Part shown: positions 48,549 through 60,062 of the stretch, piece by piece
Position numbering within the stretch: position 1 is the stretch's first letter
Layout of the letters: each line of letters starts with the position of its first letter
DNA from: Serinibacter arcticus
Lineage (GTDB): Bacteria > Actinomycetota > Actinomycetes > Actinomycetales > Beutenbergiaceae
Reading direction: 5' to 3'
Assembly: GCF_004786095.1 (NCBI RefSeq)
Contig: NZ_RHPJ01000004.1
Location: 124,001-188,000, forward strand
DNA length: 64,000 bases
Program-made: the position numbers and the translations under genes
Notes under the pieces: model-generated
What the model was told of the DNA's origin: nothing
Seen by the model: only the letters and a program-made list of their open reading frames with translations
The model's database searches: none

Positions 48549-48869
48549 CTACTCGCCCTGGGGCGGGAGCGCGGCGATCAGGGCGTGGTCGGTGGGGATC
48601 AGGCCCATCTTGGCGGCGCCGCCGGGCGAGCCGACCGCGTCGAAGAACTCGACGTTGGCGAGCGTGAACGCCGACCACTGGTTCGGGACGTCGTCCTCGT
48701 AGTAGATCGCCTCGACGGGGCAGACGGGCTCGCAGGCCGCGCAGTCCACGCACTCGTCGGGGTGGATGTACAGCGAGCGTTCACCCTCGTAGATGCAGTC
48801 GACGGGGCACTCGTCGATGCACGCCTTGTCCTTGACGTCGACACAGGGCTGTGCGATCACGTACGTCAC
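48549..48869 (-). CDS. fdxA: Seven-iron ferredoxin (3Fe-4S + 4Fe-4S)
   Basis: A 106-residue electron carrier. Cys residues at 9, 17, 21 and 25 (CVDVKDKACIDECPVDC) and the second set in CVDCAACEPVCP are the pattern of bacterial 7Fe ferredoxins; the C-terminal tail of about 45 residues is also usual. GTG at 48869 has GGAGGAG seven bases upstream, which fixes the start. It is first in an operon with dapC. The redox partner is unknown; no cytochrome P450 gene is near. Confidence 0.95.
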   Translation of the reverse strand: MTYVIAQPCVDVKDKACIDECPVDCIYEGERSLYIHPDECVDCAACEPVCPVEAIYYEDDVPNQWSAFTLANVEFFDAVGSPGGAAKMGLIPTDHALIAALPPQGE

Positions 48870-48907
48870 GAAGCGACTCCTCCTCCTGCTGATGCTGGCT
48901 GAGCACC

Positions 48908-48913
48908 TAGTAT
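48908..48913 (+). promoter_or_regulatory. -10 box TAGTAT of a leaderless promoter
   Basis: TAGTAT lies eight bases before the ATG at 48922, in the 52-base gap shared with divergent fdxA. Confidence 0.6.
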
Positions 48914-48921
48914 CTCTCGCG

Positions 48922-49164
48922 ATGAGCGATGCCCGCGCGAACGCGCTGCAGATCGGGACGCGCGTGACCGTGCGCCACCGGATCGACGACGACTCCCACT
49001 CCCTCACCGACGCCCTCGGCGAGGTCGTGGCGCTGGACGACGCCGCCGTTATGGTGCGGACGAGGCGGGGTGACGTGAGGATCTCGCTGGCGGCCGTCGT
49101 GGCCGTGCGGCAGGTGCCGCCGGCCCCGCCGCGCCGCGCGCCGCGTCAGCCGCCCCAGCCCTGA
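48922..49164 (+). CDS. Small conserved hypothetical protein
   Basis: An 80-residue protein. Residues 8-62 form a small beta-rich domain (IGTRVTVRHRIDD, ALGEVVALDDAAVMVRTRRGDVRISLAAVVAVRQVP) resembling the short barrel that precedes some actinobacterial GNAT domains or stands alone as a DUF; the tail is Pro/Arg-rich. ATG at 48922 fits a leaderless start. The position opposite fdxA-dapC is compatible with a conserved locus but gives no function. It ends just before a long hairpin repeat. I do not recognise a named function. Confidence 0.65.
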   Translation: MSDARANALQIGTRVTVRHRIDDDSHSLTDALGEVVALDDAAVMVRTRRGDVRISLAAVVAVRQVPPAPPRRAPRQPPQP

Positions 49165-49181
49165 CCTGCCCCCACCCGGCC

Positions 49182-49235
49182 GAGAACGTCGCAGGTCGCG
49201 GCATCCGTCGGGATACCGCGACCTGCGATGTTCTC
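49182..49235. repeat. Long palindrome (25-bp arms) between convergent genes
   Basis: Arms 49182-49206 and 49211-49235 with a 4-base spacer pair at 23 of 25 positions. The outer flanks, CCCCCACCCGGCC on the left and GTCGGGGGTGG on the right, are themselves roughly inverted and match those of the palindrome at 55627. It sits 18 bases after one stop and 20 bases before the other, so it can act as a terminator in both directions. Confidence 0.8.
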
Positions 49236-49255
49236 GTCGGGGGTGGTCCGGGGCC

Positions 49256-51055
49256 TCAGCCCTCCGCGGCCGGGGGCTCCGGCGTCGGCTCGGGGCTGGG
49301 CGGCGGGAGCGTGGCCGGGTCCGGGCCGCAGACCACACGGTTCCAAGGGACGTACGTCGTGGAGTAGGTCCGGTCCTCGACCGGGGTTCCGTCCAGCCGC
49401 GTCACCGTGCGGGTGACGTCGACGGAGAAGCCACCCTGTCCGCCACCCTCGGGGGTGCAGTCGGAGCGCGTGTTGTACACGGTCGACGAGCTGCGGAGCG
49501 CGTACCGCGACCCGGTCGAGATGGTGGTCTCGTACGTGGGCGTGCCCCACACCCGCGCCCACGTGCGGCCGCCGTCGACGAACGCCTGCACGAGCACGCC
49601 GTGCTCGGTGCGGTTGGTGAACTGCATGTCGATGGAGCCCTCGAACAGCGTCGCCTCGCGACCCTCCGGGTAGCGGGCGAACCAACGCGTGTGCGGCTTG
49701 TGCTCGACGTCCTCCAGGCCGGCCTCGAAGGCGGCGTTGAAGAGCGTCGTGGACAGCTGGGAGAGCCCGCCGCCGTAGGCGGTCGAGACGTTCCCGTTCT
49801 CCACGACCCCGGAGGGCCGGTAGCCCGTCGCCGCGTTGATCGGCCCCACGTGGTCGATGAGGCTGAACGTCTCACCCGGCTTGAGCAGCACGCCGGTGAC
49901 CCTGCCGGCCCCGGTGACGATGTTGCCGGTCCGGGGGGCGTCGTTGCCCGGGGGCAGCGGCGTGGAGAACTCGCCGATGACCTCGGTGACGCCGAGCGCC
50001 TCGGCGTCGGCGGTGGAGAACTCCGCCTCGGCGCCGACGAGCTCGACGGCGGCGGTGCGCTCGGTCGGCGAGAGGGCGGCGGCCTGCACCACGCCGACGA
50101 GCTGGGCCGGATCGATCCCCGTGCCGTCCTGCGACGGCACGATCGAGGGTCGGCCGTCGGTGAACGTGAAGGATGCGTCCTTCGGGGCCGCGCCCGCCTC
50201 GGGCAGGGCCGCCGAGACCGTCTCCGCCAGGGCGTCGGCGTCGAGCTGCAGCGTGAAGGCGCCGTCCGCGCCCACGATGCTCGCGACGGAGGTCAGCGTG
50301 GCCGTGTCCAGCTCGGTGGTCAGCTCACCGGTGTTGATCGTCACGGGACCGGCGAGCAGCGGGTCGACGATCTCGGTCATCGCGGTGTCGAGGGCGGCCT
50401 GGTCGAGCGACGGGGTCAGCACGGTGACGGGAAGGTCGATGGCCGACTGAGCACTGAGCCACGTCTGGCTCAGGACGTCGACGGCGCCCGGCACGTCGAG
50501 CTCGGTGCCGTCGACCGGATCGCCGACGACGGCGGCCCCGTCGGCCAGCGCGATCGTCGCGTCCACCGGCGGGACCTGCACGAACGCCGCGGCGTCCGCG
50601 AGCGCGGTCGTCAGCGCGGCGTCGTCGACGGCGGTGACCGCGGGCGCCTCGACGCTGCCGAACAGGCGCTCGGCCAGGTCGGAGGGGTTCCAGGCGGGTC
50701 CGGTGACGGCGGCGACGCTCGCGTCGGCGTCGAACGTCAGCCCGGCGTCGGCCGGGTCGATCGAGGCCTCGAGATCGCCGACCGTGACCGGGATGGGCTG
50801 CGCGGTCCGGTCGCCGAGCTCGGAGGTCAGGGTCGCCACGGCGTCCTCCCTGCTCTGCCCGCTCACGTCGACACCGGCCACGACGGCCTCGCGGGGCACG
50901 GAGTCCTGCGTCGTCAGCACCGCGGCGACGTAGGCGCCGGCCAGCACCACCACACCGATGCCACACCCGATCGCGACGGCGCGACCTCGGCGTGACGGCT
51001 TCTCCCCCTCGAGCTCGTCGAGCGGCGAACCCTCCACCTCGGTGGAATCAGACAC
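49256..51055 (-). CDS. VanW family exported protein
   Basis: A 599-residue membrane-anchored protein. A charged N-terminus, one helix (about 27-47) and then two or three repeated beta domains similar to the peptidoglycan-binding (PG_binding_4) unit (VPREAVVAGVDVSGQSREDAVATL type) are followed by the VanW domain near 380-520, with FSTPLPPGNDAPRTGNI, LKPGETFSLIDHVGP, GGGLSQLSTTLFNAAFEAGL and HTRWFARYPEG in order. The tail is Pro-rich. GTG at 51055 has AGGAGA five bases upstream. VanW proteins are associated with the cell wall and vancomycin-resistance loci, but their activity is undefined. Confidence 0.92.
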   Translation of the reverse strand: MSDSTEVEGSPLDELEGEKPSRRGRAVAIGCGIGVVVLAGAYVAAVLTTQDSVPREAVVAGVDVSGQSREDAVATLTSELGDRTAQPIPVTVGDLEASIDPADAGLTFDADASVAAVTGPAWNPSDLAERLFGSVEAPAVTAVDDAALTTALADAAAFVQVPPVDATIALADGAAVVGDPVDGTELDVPGAVDVLSQTWLSAQSAIDLPVTVLTPSLDQAALDTAMTEIVDPLLAGPVTINTGELTTELDTATLTSVASIVGADGAFTLQLDADALAETVSAALPEAGAAPKDASFTFTDGRPSIVPSQDGTGIDPAQLVGVVQAAALSPTERTAAVELVGAEAEFSTADAEALGVTEVIGEFSTPLPPGNDAPRTGNIVTGAGRVTGVLLKPGETFSLIDHVGPINAATGYRPSGVVENGNVSTAYGGGLSQLSTTLFNAAFEAGLEDVEHKPHTRWFARYPEGREATLFEGSIDMQFTNRTEHGVLVQAFVDGGRTWARVWGTPTYETTISTGSRYALRSSSTVYNTRSDCTPEGGGQGGFSVDVTRTVTRLDGTPVEDRTYSTTYVPWNRVVCGPDPATLPPPSPEPTPEPPAAEG

Positions 51056-51176
51056 GCACTTCTCCTCGTCGCTGCCGGTGCGGGACGGTCAAGTGTATGG
51101 AGCGAACGAGGCCGAACCGGCCTCGAACATGCTCTCCCGTGTAACGATCTCGTACAGATCGGGTCAGGACGCCCGC

Positions 51177-51674
51177 TCAGGGAAGGTCGCGCACGCGGCC
51201 CAGCCGGTGCACGAGCGCGCCGTCCGCGCTCCCCCGCCCGGCCTGGGTCACCCGGCCGACCACCACGAGGTGGTCGCCCGCCTCGTGCACCTGCTCGGTG
51301 ACGCACTCGATCCACGCCGTGCCGCCCGCCAGCAGGGCGGCACCGCTCGTCTCGCCCCGGTCGTGGTCGACGCCCCTCAGCTGCCCGAGGTCGGGCCTGC
51401 CCGGTTCGGCGAGCCAGGTCACGGCGGGTGCGCTGCCCGCGCCCATGACGGTGGCGGCCCAGCGGCTGCCGACGTCGAGCGTCTCGCCCAGCCTGCTCGC
51501 GCCGTGCACGACGACGAGCGCCATCGGCGGGTCGAGCGAGACGGAGACGAGGGACGTCACGACCGAGACGACGTCGCGCCCACCGGCGCGGCCGGCGAGC
51601 ACCGCGACGCCGCCCGGCAGCCGTGCCATGGCGGCGCGGTAGCGGCGGGTGAGGTCCTCGGACTCGTCGGTCAT
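51177..51674 (-). CDS. Flavin reductase-like domain protein
   Basis: A 165-residue FMN-binding split-barrel protein (PF01613). After RYRAAMARLPGGVAVLAGR the core has VSVVTSLVSVSLDPPMALVVV, SRLGETLDVGSRWAATVMG, and the closing HEAGDHLVVVGRV with the conserved His. Such proteins reduce flavin with NAD(P)H for a monooxygenase, or act as stand-alone oxidoreductases. ATG at 51674 is 13 bases downstream of the MshB-fusion stop, so the two are probably cotranscribed. No partner monooxygenase is present here. Confidence 0.87.
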   Translation of the reverse strand: MTDESEDLTRRYRAAMARLPGGVAVLAGRAGGRDVVSVVTSLVSVSLDPPMALVVVHGASRLGETLDVGSRWAATVMGAGSAPAVTWLAEPGRPDLGQLRGVDHDRGETSGAALLAGGTAWIECVTEQVHEAGDHLVVVGRVTQAGRGSADGALVHRLGRVRDLP

Positions 51675-51687
51675 CGCGCGTCGGGCC

Positions 51688-53136
51688 TCATCGGGTGCGC
51701 GTGCGCCCCACCCAGCGCTCCGGCAGGAACGCCGCGACCCCGACCGCCACGACGGAGCCGAGCAGCCAGACCATCCCGAGGGTGTCACCGGGCACCAGGA
51801 CGTCGCCGCCGGCGACGACGAACGCCATCGCCTGGATCATGCCGACCGCGCCGACGGCGAAGCCGAGCAGCCCGGCGCCGCGCCCCCACGACCGGGCGGT
51901 CAGCCCGCCGACGACCACGGTGACGAAGGCCAGCACCAGACCCAGCGGCAGGTCGACCACGCGCCAGCGGTGCACCACGGTGGCGGTGAGCCCGACGACG
52001 AGGCCGAGCACGAGGCACCCCAGCACGGCGGCGATGCGGCCGCGCGACGGCGGTGTCACCAGCGGGCGCACGTCCGCGGGACCGGCCGCCTCGCCCGCAC
52101 GGGGCAGATCGCCCAGCGCGGCGCGCAGATCGGCGACGTCGCCGCGCACGGCCGTCAGCCCGACGACGGGGAGGAGGGGCTGGGCGACGCCGTTGCTCAT
52201 CGCGTACCAGCCGATCGCGGCCTGGTCGGTGGCAAGGGCGGCGAGCGCCCGGGTGGCGGCGCCTCCGCGGGCGCCGGTGCGCACGCCGTCGAGCGCCGGG
52301 ACGGTGACCCCCTGCACCTGGGAGGGGTAGGACCGCAGCGCGGCCAGGACCTGCGGGGCGACGCCGGTCGTGTCGAGCTCGACGTCGACGTCCGCGAGCG
52401 GACGCGCGAGCGTCGGCAGCGGCGTGCCGGCGCCGGGGGGCGGCAGGAGCGGCAGGCCCGTGACGGTCAGGGTCTCCTCGACCGACAGACGGACGGCGAC
52501 CGCCTCGTTCGCGGCGCGCTGGCGGTCCTGCGCGACGGCGAGCGCGGCGTGCACGGGGCGTGCGCCGTCGGCACGGCCGTCCTCGCCCCTCGCCGCGAGC
52601 ACGAGGGCGCGCGCCAGGATGGTGTGCGCACGGCTGTGGTCGGGGTGGCCGTAGGAGCCGCCGGCCTCGTCGCCCACGACGACGGCGGGCCGCACGTCGC
52701 GGATCAGTCGCGCGAGAGCGGCGGCCTGGACCTCGAGGTCGCCCGACGTCAGGGCGGTGCCCGGGGCGTCCGGTGCCGGACCGGCGATGCCCGGGGCGAC
52801 CCAGGTCATGCCGGAGTCGGTCCAGCCGTATCCGGCCCCGTCGACGAGGTCGCCGAGCCAGTGGTGCTCGCGCACGCCCAGCGCCTCGAGCGCGGCGGCG
52901 ACCTCCTGCTCCCTGACCCGGGGGACGGCGTCGGTCCCCTCGAGGTCGGGACGACCGATCATCTCCCCGCGCTCACCGCGCGTCGCCGTGACGACGACGA
53001 CCCGTCGTCCGCGGGACGCGGCGAGCGCGAGGAGACCGCCGGCGAGGAGCGTCTCGTCGTCGGGGTGGGCGAAGACGGCGAGCACCGGCCCGAGGAGGAG
53101 TTCCTCGGCCGGGCCGCCGCCGTCGACCGACGCCAC
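51688..53136 (-). CDS. mshB: MshB-type deacetylase fused to a C-terminal membrane domain
   Basis: A 482-residue fusion. The first 300 residues are a PIG-L/LmbE deacetylase: AHPDDETLLAGG and GGSYGHPDHSRAH supply zinc ligands, and VTATRGERGEMIG plus TDSGMTW are specific to MshB, which deacetylates GlcNAc-inositol in mycothiol synthesis. The last 130 residues hold four helices and resemble the small membrane protein (Rv1171/DUF6113 type) that is a separate gene beside mshB in mycobacteria. GTG at 53136 has GAGG eight bases upstream. It lies ten bases after typA, in the same order as Rv1165-Rv1171. The membrane part's role is unknown. Confidence 0.85.
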   Translation of the reverse strand: MASVDGGGPAEELLLGPVLAVFAHPDDETLLAGGLLALAASRGRRVVVVTATRGERGEMIGRPDLEGTDAVPRVREQEVAAALEALGVREHHWLGDLVDGAGYGWTDSGMTWVAPGIAGPAPDAPGTALTSGDLEVQAAALARLIRDVRPAVVVGDEAGGSYGHPDHSRAHTILARALVLAARGEDGRADGARPVHAALAVAQDRQRAANEAVAVRLSVEETLTVTGLPLLPPPGAGTPLPTLARPLADVDVELDTTGVAPQVLAALRSYPSQVQGVTVPALDGVRTGARGGAATRALAALATDQAAIGWYAMSNGVAQPLLPVVGLTAVRGDVADLRAALGDLPRAGEAAGPADVRPLVTPPSRGRIAAVLGCLVLGLVVGLTATVVHRWRVVDLPLGLVLAFVTVVVGGLTARSWGRGAGLLGFAVGAVGMIQAMAFVVAGGDVLVPGDTLGMVWLLGSVVAVGVAAFLPERWVGRTRTR

Positions 53137-53146
53137 CCGCGGAACC

Positions 53147-55105
<1,959 letters not shown>

Positions 55106-55220
55106 CTCATCGGCGGTGGTGGTGCGGCTGGTGCACCGGCGCCGGTGTCCTGTGGTGGACCGGGTGGTCCGCCGGTGGAGCCGCGCGGTGTGCGGCGCCG
55201 GCCAGACGTGGCGCGGTGCC

Positions 55221-55226
55221 ATCGTA
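55221..55226 (-). promoter_or_regulatory. Putative -10 box TACGAT of typA
   Basis: TACGAT on the minus strand is the best match in the 226-base gap between typA and the DUF6458 gene. The leader that follows is GTG-rich with a short GCACCGGCGCCGGTG-type hairpin; no known riboswitch is recognised. Confidence 0.35.
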
Positions 55227-55280
55227 CCCGCCGCCGACCGGGTGGCCGAAGAGATGCGTGCAAGGTCACCCCCGCCCGTC

Positions 55281-55286
55281 TAGCGT
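55281..55286 (+). promoter_or_regulatory. Putative -10 box TAGCGT of the DUF6458 gene
   Basis: TAGCGT fits TAnnnT and predicts a leader of about 40 bases ending in a GGAAGGGA ribosome site before the ATG at 55332. Confidence 0.4.
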
Positions 55287-55331
55287 GAGCGGTCGAGGGG
55301 CCGACCGACGGCCCCGACGGAAGGGATCGAC

Positions 55332-55601
55332 ATGTCCAGGAGTGCACGCATCGGAGGGCCCATCGCCCTCGCCGTCATCGGGGCGATCCTCTACTTCGCC
55401 GTCGCCGACATGGTCGAGGGTGTCGACCTGACGATGATCGGACTCATCCTCATGGTCGCCGGCGCCGCGTGGCTGCTGATCGAGCTGATCGTCAACCGAC
55501 GCCGCAGCGCCGTCACGAGCGAGCGCACCGCGGTCCGCGACCCGAACGCCCCCGGCGGCGTGACGCGCACCGAGCGCGAGGTCCGCCGCGACGAGCTCTG
55601 A
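55332..55601 (+). CDS. DUF6458 family small membrane protein
   Basis: An 89-residue protein with two helices (about 8-26 and 33-55; ALAVIGAILYFAVAD and MIGLILMVAGAAWLLIELI) and a charged cytoplasmic tail of about 32 residues with several Arg and Glu. The RIGGPIALAVIGAIL opening and the GVDLTMIGLILMVAG second helix match the actinobacterial DUF6458 group. Function is unknown. It has a normal ribosome site (GGAAGGGA). It ends shortly before a 26-bp-arm palindrome. Confidence 0.82.
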   Translation: MSRSARIGGPIALAVIGAILYFAVADMVEGVDLTMIGLILMVAGAAWLLIELIVNRRRSAVTSERTAVRDPNAPGGVTRTEREVRRDEL

Positions 55602-55626
55602 CTCCCACCTGCCCCACCAACACCCG

Positions 55627-55683
55627 CCGAGCAAGCCTCAGGGGTCGTTCTGACGCTCAGAACGACCCCTGAGGCTTGCTCGG
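55627..55683. repeat. Long palindrome (26-bp perfect arms) between convergent genes
   Basis: Arms 55627-55652 and 55658-55683 are perfectly complementary around a 5-base loop (ACGCT). The left flank CCCCACCAACACCCG and right flank TCGGGGTGGGG match the flanks of the palindrome at 49182, whereas the arms share almost no sequence beyond the CCGAG/CTCGG edge. It lies between the DUF6458 stop and the end of the convergent ATPase gene and probably ends transcription from both sides. Confidence 0.85.
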
Positions 55684-55723
55684 TCGGGGTGGGGCGGCGC
55701 GAGAGCGAGGGGGCGGGCGGGTG

Positions 55724-56415
55724 TCAGGCCGGACGCAGGCGGCCGTCGTGCAGCTCCAGGACCCTGTCGGCGCGCGCCATCAGCGCCGGGTCGTGCGTGG
55801 CGACGACGGCGGCCACCCCGGCGGAGTGCACCAGGTCGGCGATGAGCGCCATCACCTGCTCCGCCGTTCCGCTGTCGAGCTGACCCGTCGGTTCGTCGGC
55901 GACGAGGACGGCGGGGCGCGTCACGAGGGCTCGTGCCACGCCCACGCGCTGCTGCTGCCCGCCGGACAGCTCGTACGGCCGCTGCCGCGCGTGGCGCGCG
56001 AGGCCGACCCGTTCCAGGACCTCGGCGACGCGGGCGGCCCGCTCCCCCGGCTCCGTACCGATCAGTCTCAGCGGCACCTCGACGTTCTCGGCGGCCGACA
56101 GCACCGGCAGCAGCCCGAACGACTGGAACACGTAGCCGACGCTCGCGGCGCGCAGGTCGGCCAGGGCGTCGTCGCCCATCCCGGCCACGTCGCGTCCGGC
56201 GAGCTCGACCGAACCCGACGTCGGTGCGTCGATGGTCGCCGCGATGTTCAGCAGCGTCGTCTTGCCCGAGCCCGACGGACCGCGCACGACGACGAGCTCC
56301 CCCGACCCCACCTCCAGGTCGAGCCCGCGCAGCACGTGGACCGGCCCCGCCGCCGTCGTGAAGCTCCGGTGGACGTCGCGCAGCCTGACGCGCAGGCCGT
56401 CCGGCTCGCGGTGCG

Positions 56416-56419
<4 letters not shown>
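55724..56419 (-). CDS. ABC transporter ATPase (LolD/MacB type)
   Basis: A 231-residue ABC ATPase of the lipoprotein/macrolide exporter group. Walker A GPSGSGKTT is at about 43-51, the Q loop in YVFQSFGLLP, the signature YELSGGQQQRV, Walker B VLVADEPTGQLD, and the switch His in VVATHDP. Such ATPases work with FtsX-like permeases to extract or push substrates from the outer face of the membrane. ATG at 56419 overlaps the next ATPase gene (ATGA). It is the last gene of the four-gene operon. Confidence 0.92.
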
Positions 56420-57317
<898 letters not shown>

Positions 57318-57321
<4 letters not shown>

Positions 57322-60062
57322 GGGTCCTCCTGCGCGGTGGGCGTTCTCGCCCGGCGGATGGTGGGAAGGATCGAGCAGGCGACGACGGCGAGGAGCACCC
57401 CGACCGCCGTCGCCGCGAGCGCCACGGGCGGCAGCACCGGCTGCGGCTGGTCGGCGCCGGTGAAGGCACGCAGGTCGAGCGTGCGCAGCAGGAGGTGGGA
57501 GGTGACCAGGCCGAGACCGTAGGCGGCCGTGGCGCCGAGCACCACCCAGGGCGTCAGGTCCCACCACGCGAGCGAACGCTGGGCGGAGCGCCGCAGCCCG
57601 AGCAGGCGCAGCGTCGCGAGCATGCGAGCACGGCGCGGGGCGGCGGCCGCCTGCACCGCGACGAGCGACCCGAGGGCGAGCAGGGCTGCGGCCACGACGC
57701 TGCCCGCGAGCGTGCCCGTGAGCAGCCGCAGCACGGGCGTGCCGGTCGCGGCCTCGCGCGCCGCCGCGGCGTTCTCCACCCCCGCCGGCCCGACCACCCC
57801 GACGACGGCCTCGGCGACGGCGTCGCCGTCCGCCCCCGGCACGAGCCGCACGAGCAGGAGCCGCGCCGGCGTGCTCGCGGCCACGTCGGGCAGCGCGGCG
57901 GCGTCGGCGAGCACCCAGGTCGCGCCGGCATCGGCGACCCCCGGCAGCACGTTGCCCGACGCGACCACGCGGACGTCGACGCTCTCCCCCGTGCTCAGCC
58001 GGACGCCGTCGGCGCCCGGGGCGAGGTCGAGCCTCGGGGAGACCATGAGAGGCACCGCGCCGCCAGCGCCACCGCCGTCGCCGAGGAGATCGGCCACCGG
58101 CGCGGCGCCGACCGACGGCGGGACGTCGGCGAGCACGTCGGCGTACGCCGCGCCGTCGACGAGGTGGAGCGTGGCCCGGACCGACGCGCTCGGCGAGCTG
58201 AGGATCGCCGGCGAGACCGTCGCGACGGTCGCGGCCGCCGCGACGCCGTCGAGCGAGCGCACCTGCTCGAGCTGGGCGGCATCGATCCGGGGCCCGGAGA
58301 TGCGGAGGTCGGACCCCGAGGTGACCCACACGGTGCGCTCCACGCCCTCGCGCAGCGTCGCGAGCGTGACCACCGAGAACACCGCGACGCTCACGCCGAC
58401 CACGACGGCGAGCACCGACGTGAGCGTCGCGCCCGGGTCGCGCACCGCACGCGCCGATCCGAGGAAGCCGGTCAGGCTGCGACCGCGGCGCAGCACGGTG
58501 TGCGCGGCGCGCGCCAGCCAGGGGTAGAGGCGCAGCACGAGCACCGTGACCGCGAGCGCGAGGACCAGCGGCGCGACGACGAGGAGCGGATCGCCGGTCC
58601 CGGCGACCGCCCCGGGCGCCACGGACAGCACCTGGGACAGCACGAGTCCGGCCGCGGCGAGCACGACGACGTCGCGCGCGAGGCCGCCGACGGCGAGGTC
58701 GCGCCGTCGCCCCCGCAGCCCGGTCGGCAGCGGCGGGGAGAGCAGGACGACGGCGGGCACCACCCCGAGCACGACGGCCGGCAGCCAGCCGCGCCAGCCG
58801 GGTGAGGTGCCGAGCAGGGACGTCGCGACGCCCCACCCGACCGCCGCTGCCGGGAGCCCCAGCAGCAGCCCCTCGAGGCCGAGCACGGTGCGCAACCGCG
58901 CCGGGGACGCGCCCCTGGCCCGCACGATCGCGAGCGCGGGCCGCCGTCGCTCCAGGAGGAGCTGCGTCAGCAGCGCGAGCACGGCCACGGCCACCCCGAG
59001 CGGGCCGACCACCACGAGCGCCACGATGTTCGAGGCGGCCGCGTTCTCGCCCGCGACGGCGTCGACGCGAACCGCGAGCTCGCTCGCGAAACCGATCGAG
59101 ACGGACCGTTCGCCACCACCACCACCACCACCACCACCGCTCGCGGTGAGCTCCACCTGCTGGGCGGTGAGGCCGCGGAGCTGGGCCGCCAGCAGCGCGG
59201 GGTCGCCCCCCCGGATCGCGGCGACGTCGACCGGGTACCAGAGCGAGACCTGCGCCGGCTGGCCCAGCGCGGCCAGCGTGCTCCACCAGCCGTCGCTCGC
59301 GACGTAGGCCCGGCCGTTGACGGCCGTCCCGAGGTTCAGGTCCTCCACGACGCGCGGCTGCGCGCCGTTCGTCTCGTGCGCCCAGTAGCCGTCGTCCGGA
59401 TCGAGCACCCGGTAGGTGCCGCTGAGCACGAGGGTGAGGTCGTGGTAGAGGTTCCCGACCGTGATGCGGTCGCCGGTGGCCAGCCCGAGGCGGTCGGCGC
59501 TCGCGTCCAGCAGCATCACCTCGATCTCGAGATCGGGCAGCTCCTCGGCCCCGCCACCGCCACCCGCGGCCGGGTCCCAGGACACCGGGGCGGGCGGGGC
59601 GCCGTCGACCATCTCGACGCGCTCGGCGATGCGCTGGTCGGCGGCCAGCGACAGCGTGGGAAGTCGGACGTCGCTGCCCGGGCCGAGCGGGATCGCGTAC
59701 CCGTCCGTGGTGGCGGTGACCTCACCGGCGCCCAGCGCGTCCCGCAGCGGCGGAGAGACCTCCGTCCGGGTCGCCTCGAACGACTCGGCGATCGCGGCCC
59801 ACCGTCGTCGGTTGTCCTCGGGGGTGACCGGGAGGCTCGGGTCGAGCGCGCTCAGCGCGTCGGCGCTCGTGACCGCCGACAGGTCGCGCAGCTGCGGCGA
59901 GACGTCCGCCAGACGGTGGCGCACCTGGTCGGCCCTGGCCGTCGCCTCGATCCTCGGCAGCGCCGTGACCGCGAGCGAGAGCACCGTGATCACCAGCACG
60001 ACGAGCGCGACGGCACCGCGCTGGTCGGCCAGGGCGCGGCGCGAGAGCCGCCACCACGTCAT
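57318..60062 (-). CDS. FtsX/MacB-type ABC permease
   Basis: A 914-residue permease. One N-terminal helix (about 16-36) is followed by an extracytoplasmic domain of about 330 residues, then clusters of helices with two FtsX-type blocks (ALAIVRARGASPARLRTVLG and the second half SVLAVVVGVSVAVFSVVTLATLR, LGLRRSAQRSLAWWDL). A run of ten Gly codons near residue 310 comes from a trinucleotide repeat. ATG at 60062 overlaps the next permease gene by ATGA. The pair of large permeases and two ATPases make a complete exporter or mechanotransmission complex. Substrate unknown; lipoproteins, peptides or hydrophobic drugs are candidates. Confidence 0.85.
59113..59138. repeat. (CCA)n trinucleotide tract inside a permease gene
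   Basis: Eight perfect CCA units plus two bases (GGT codons on the coding strand) encode most of a ten-Gly run in the outer domain of the permease. Slippage would add or remove Gly residues without breaking the frame. Confidence 0.85.

Noticed and set aside
46020-48902. Open frame of 960 codons opposite gltA, dapC and fdxA
   Set aside because: Covers three well established genes in antisense and shows no domain.
55110-55220. GTG/GGTGG-rich typA leader considered as a small coding frame or riboswitch
   Set aside because: No ribosome site, no conserved motif; the repeated GGTGG is low-complexity high-GC sequence.
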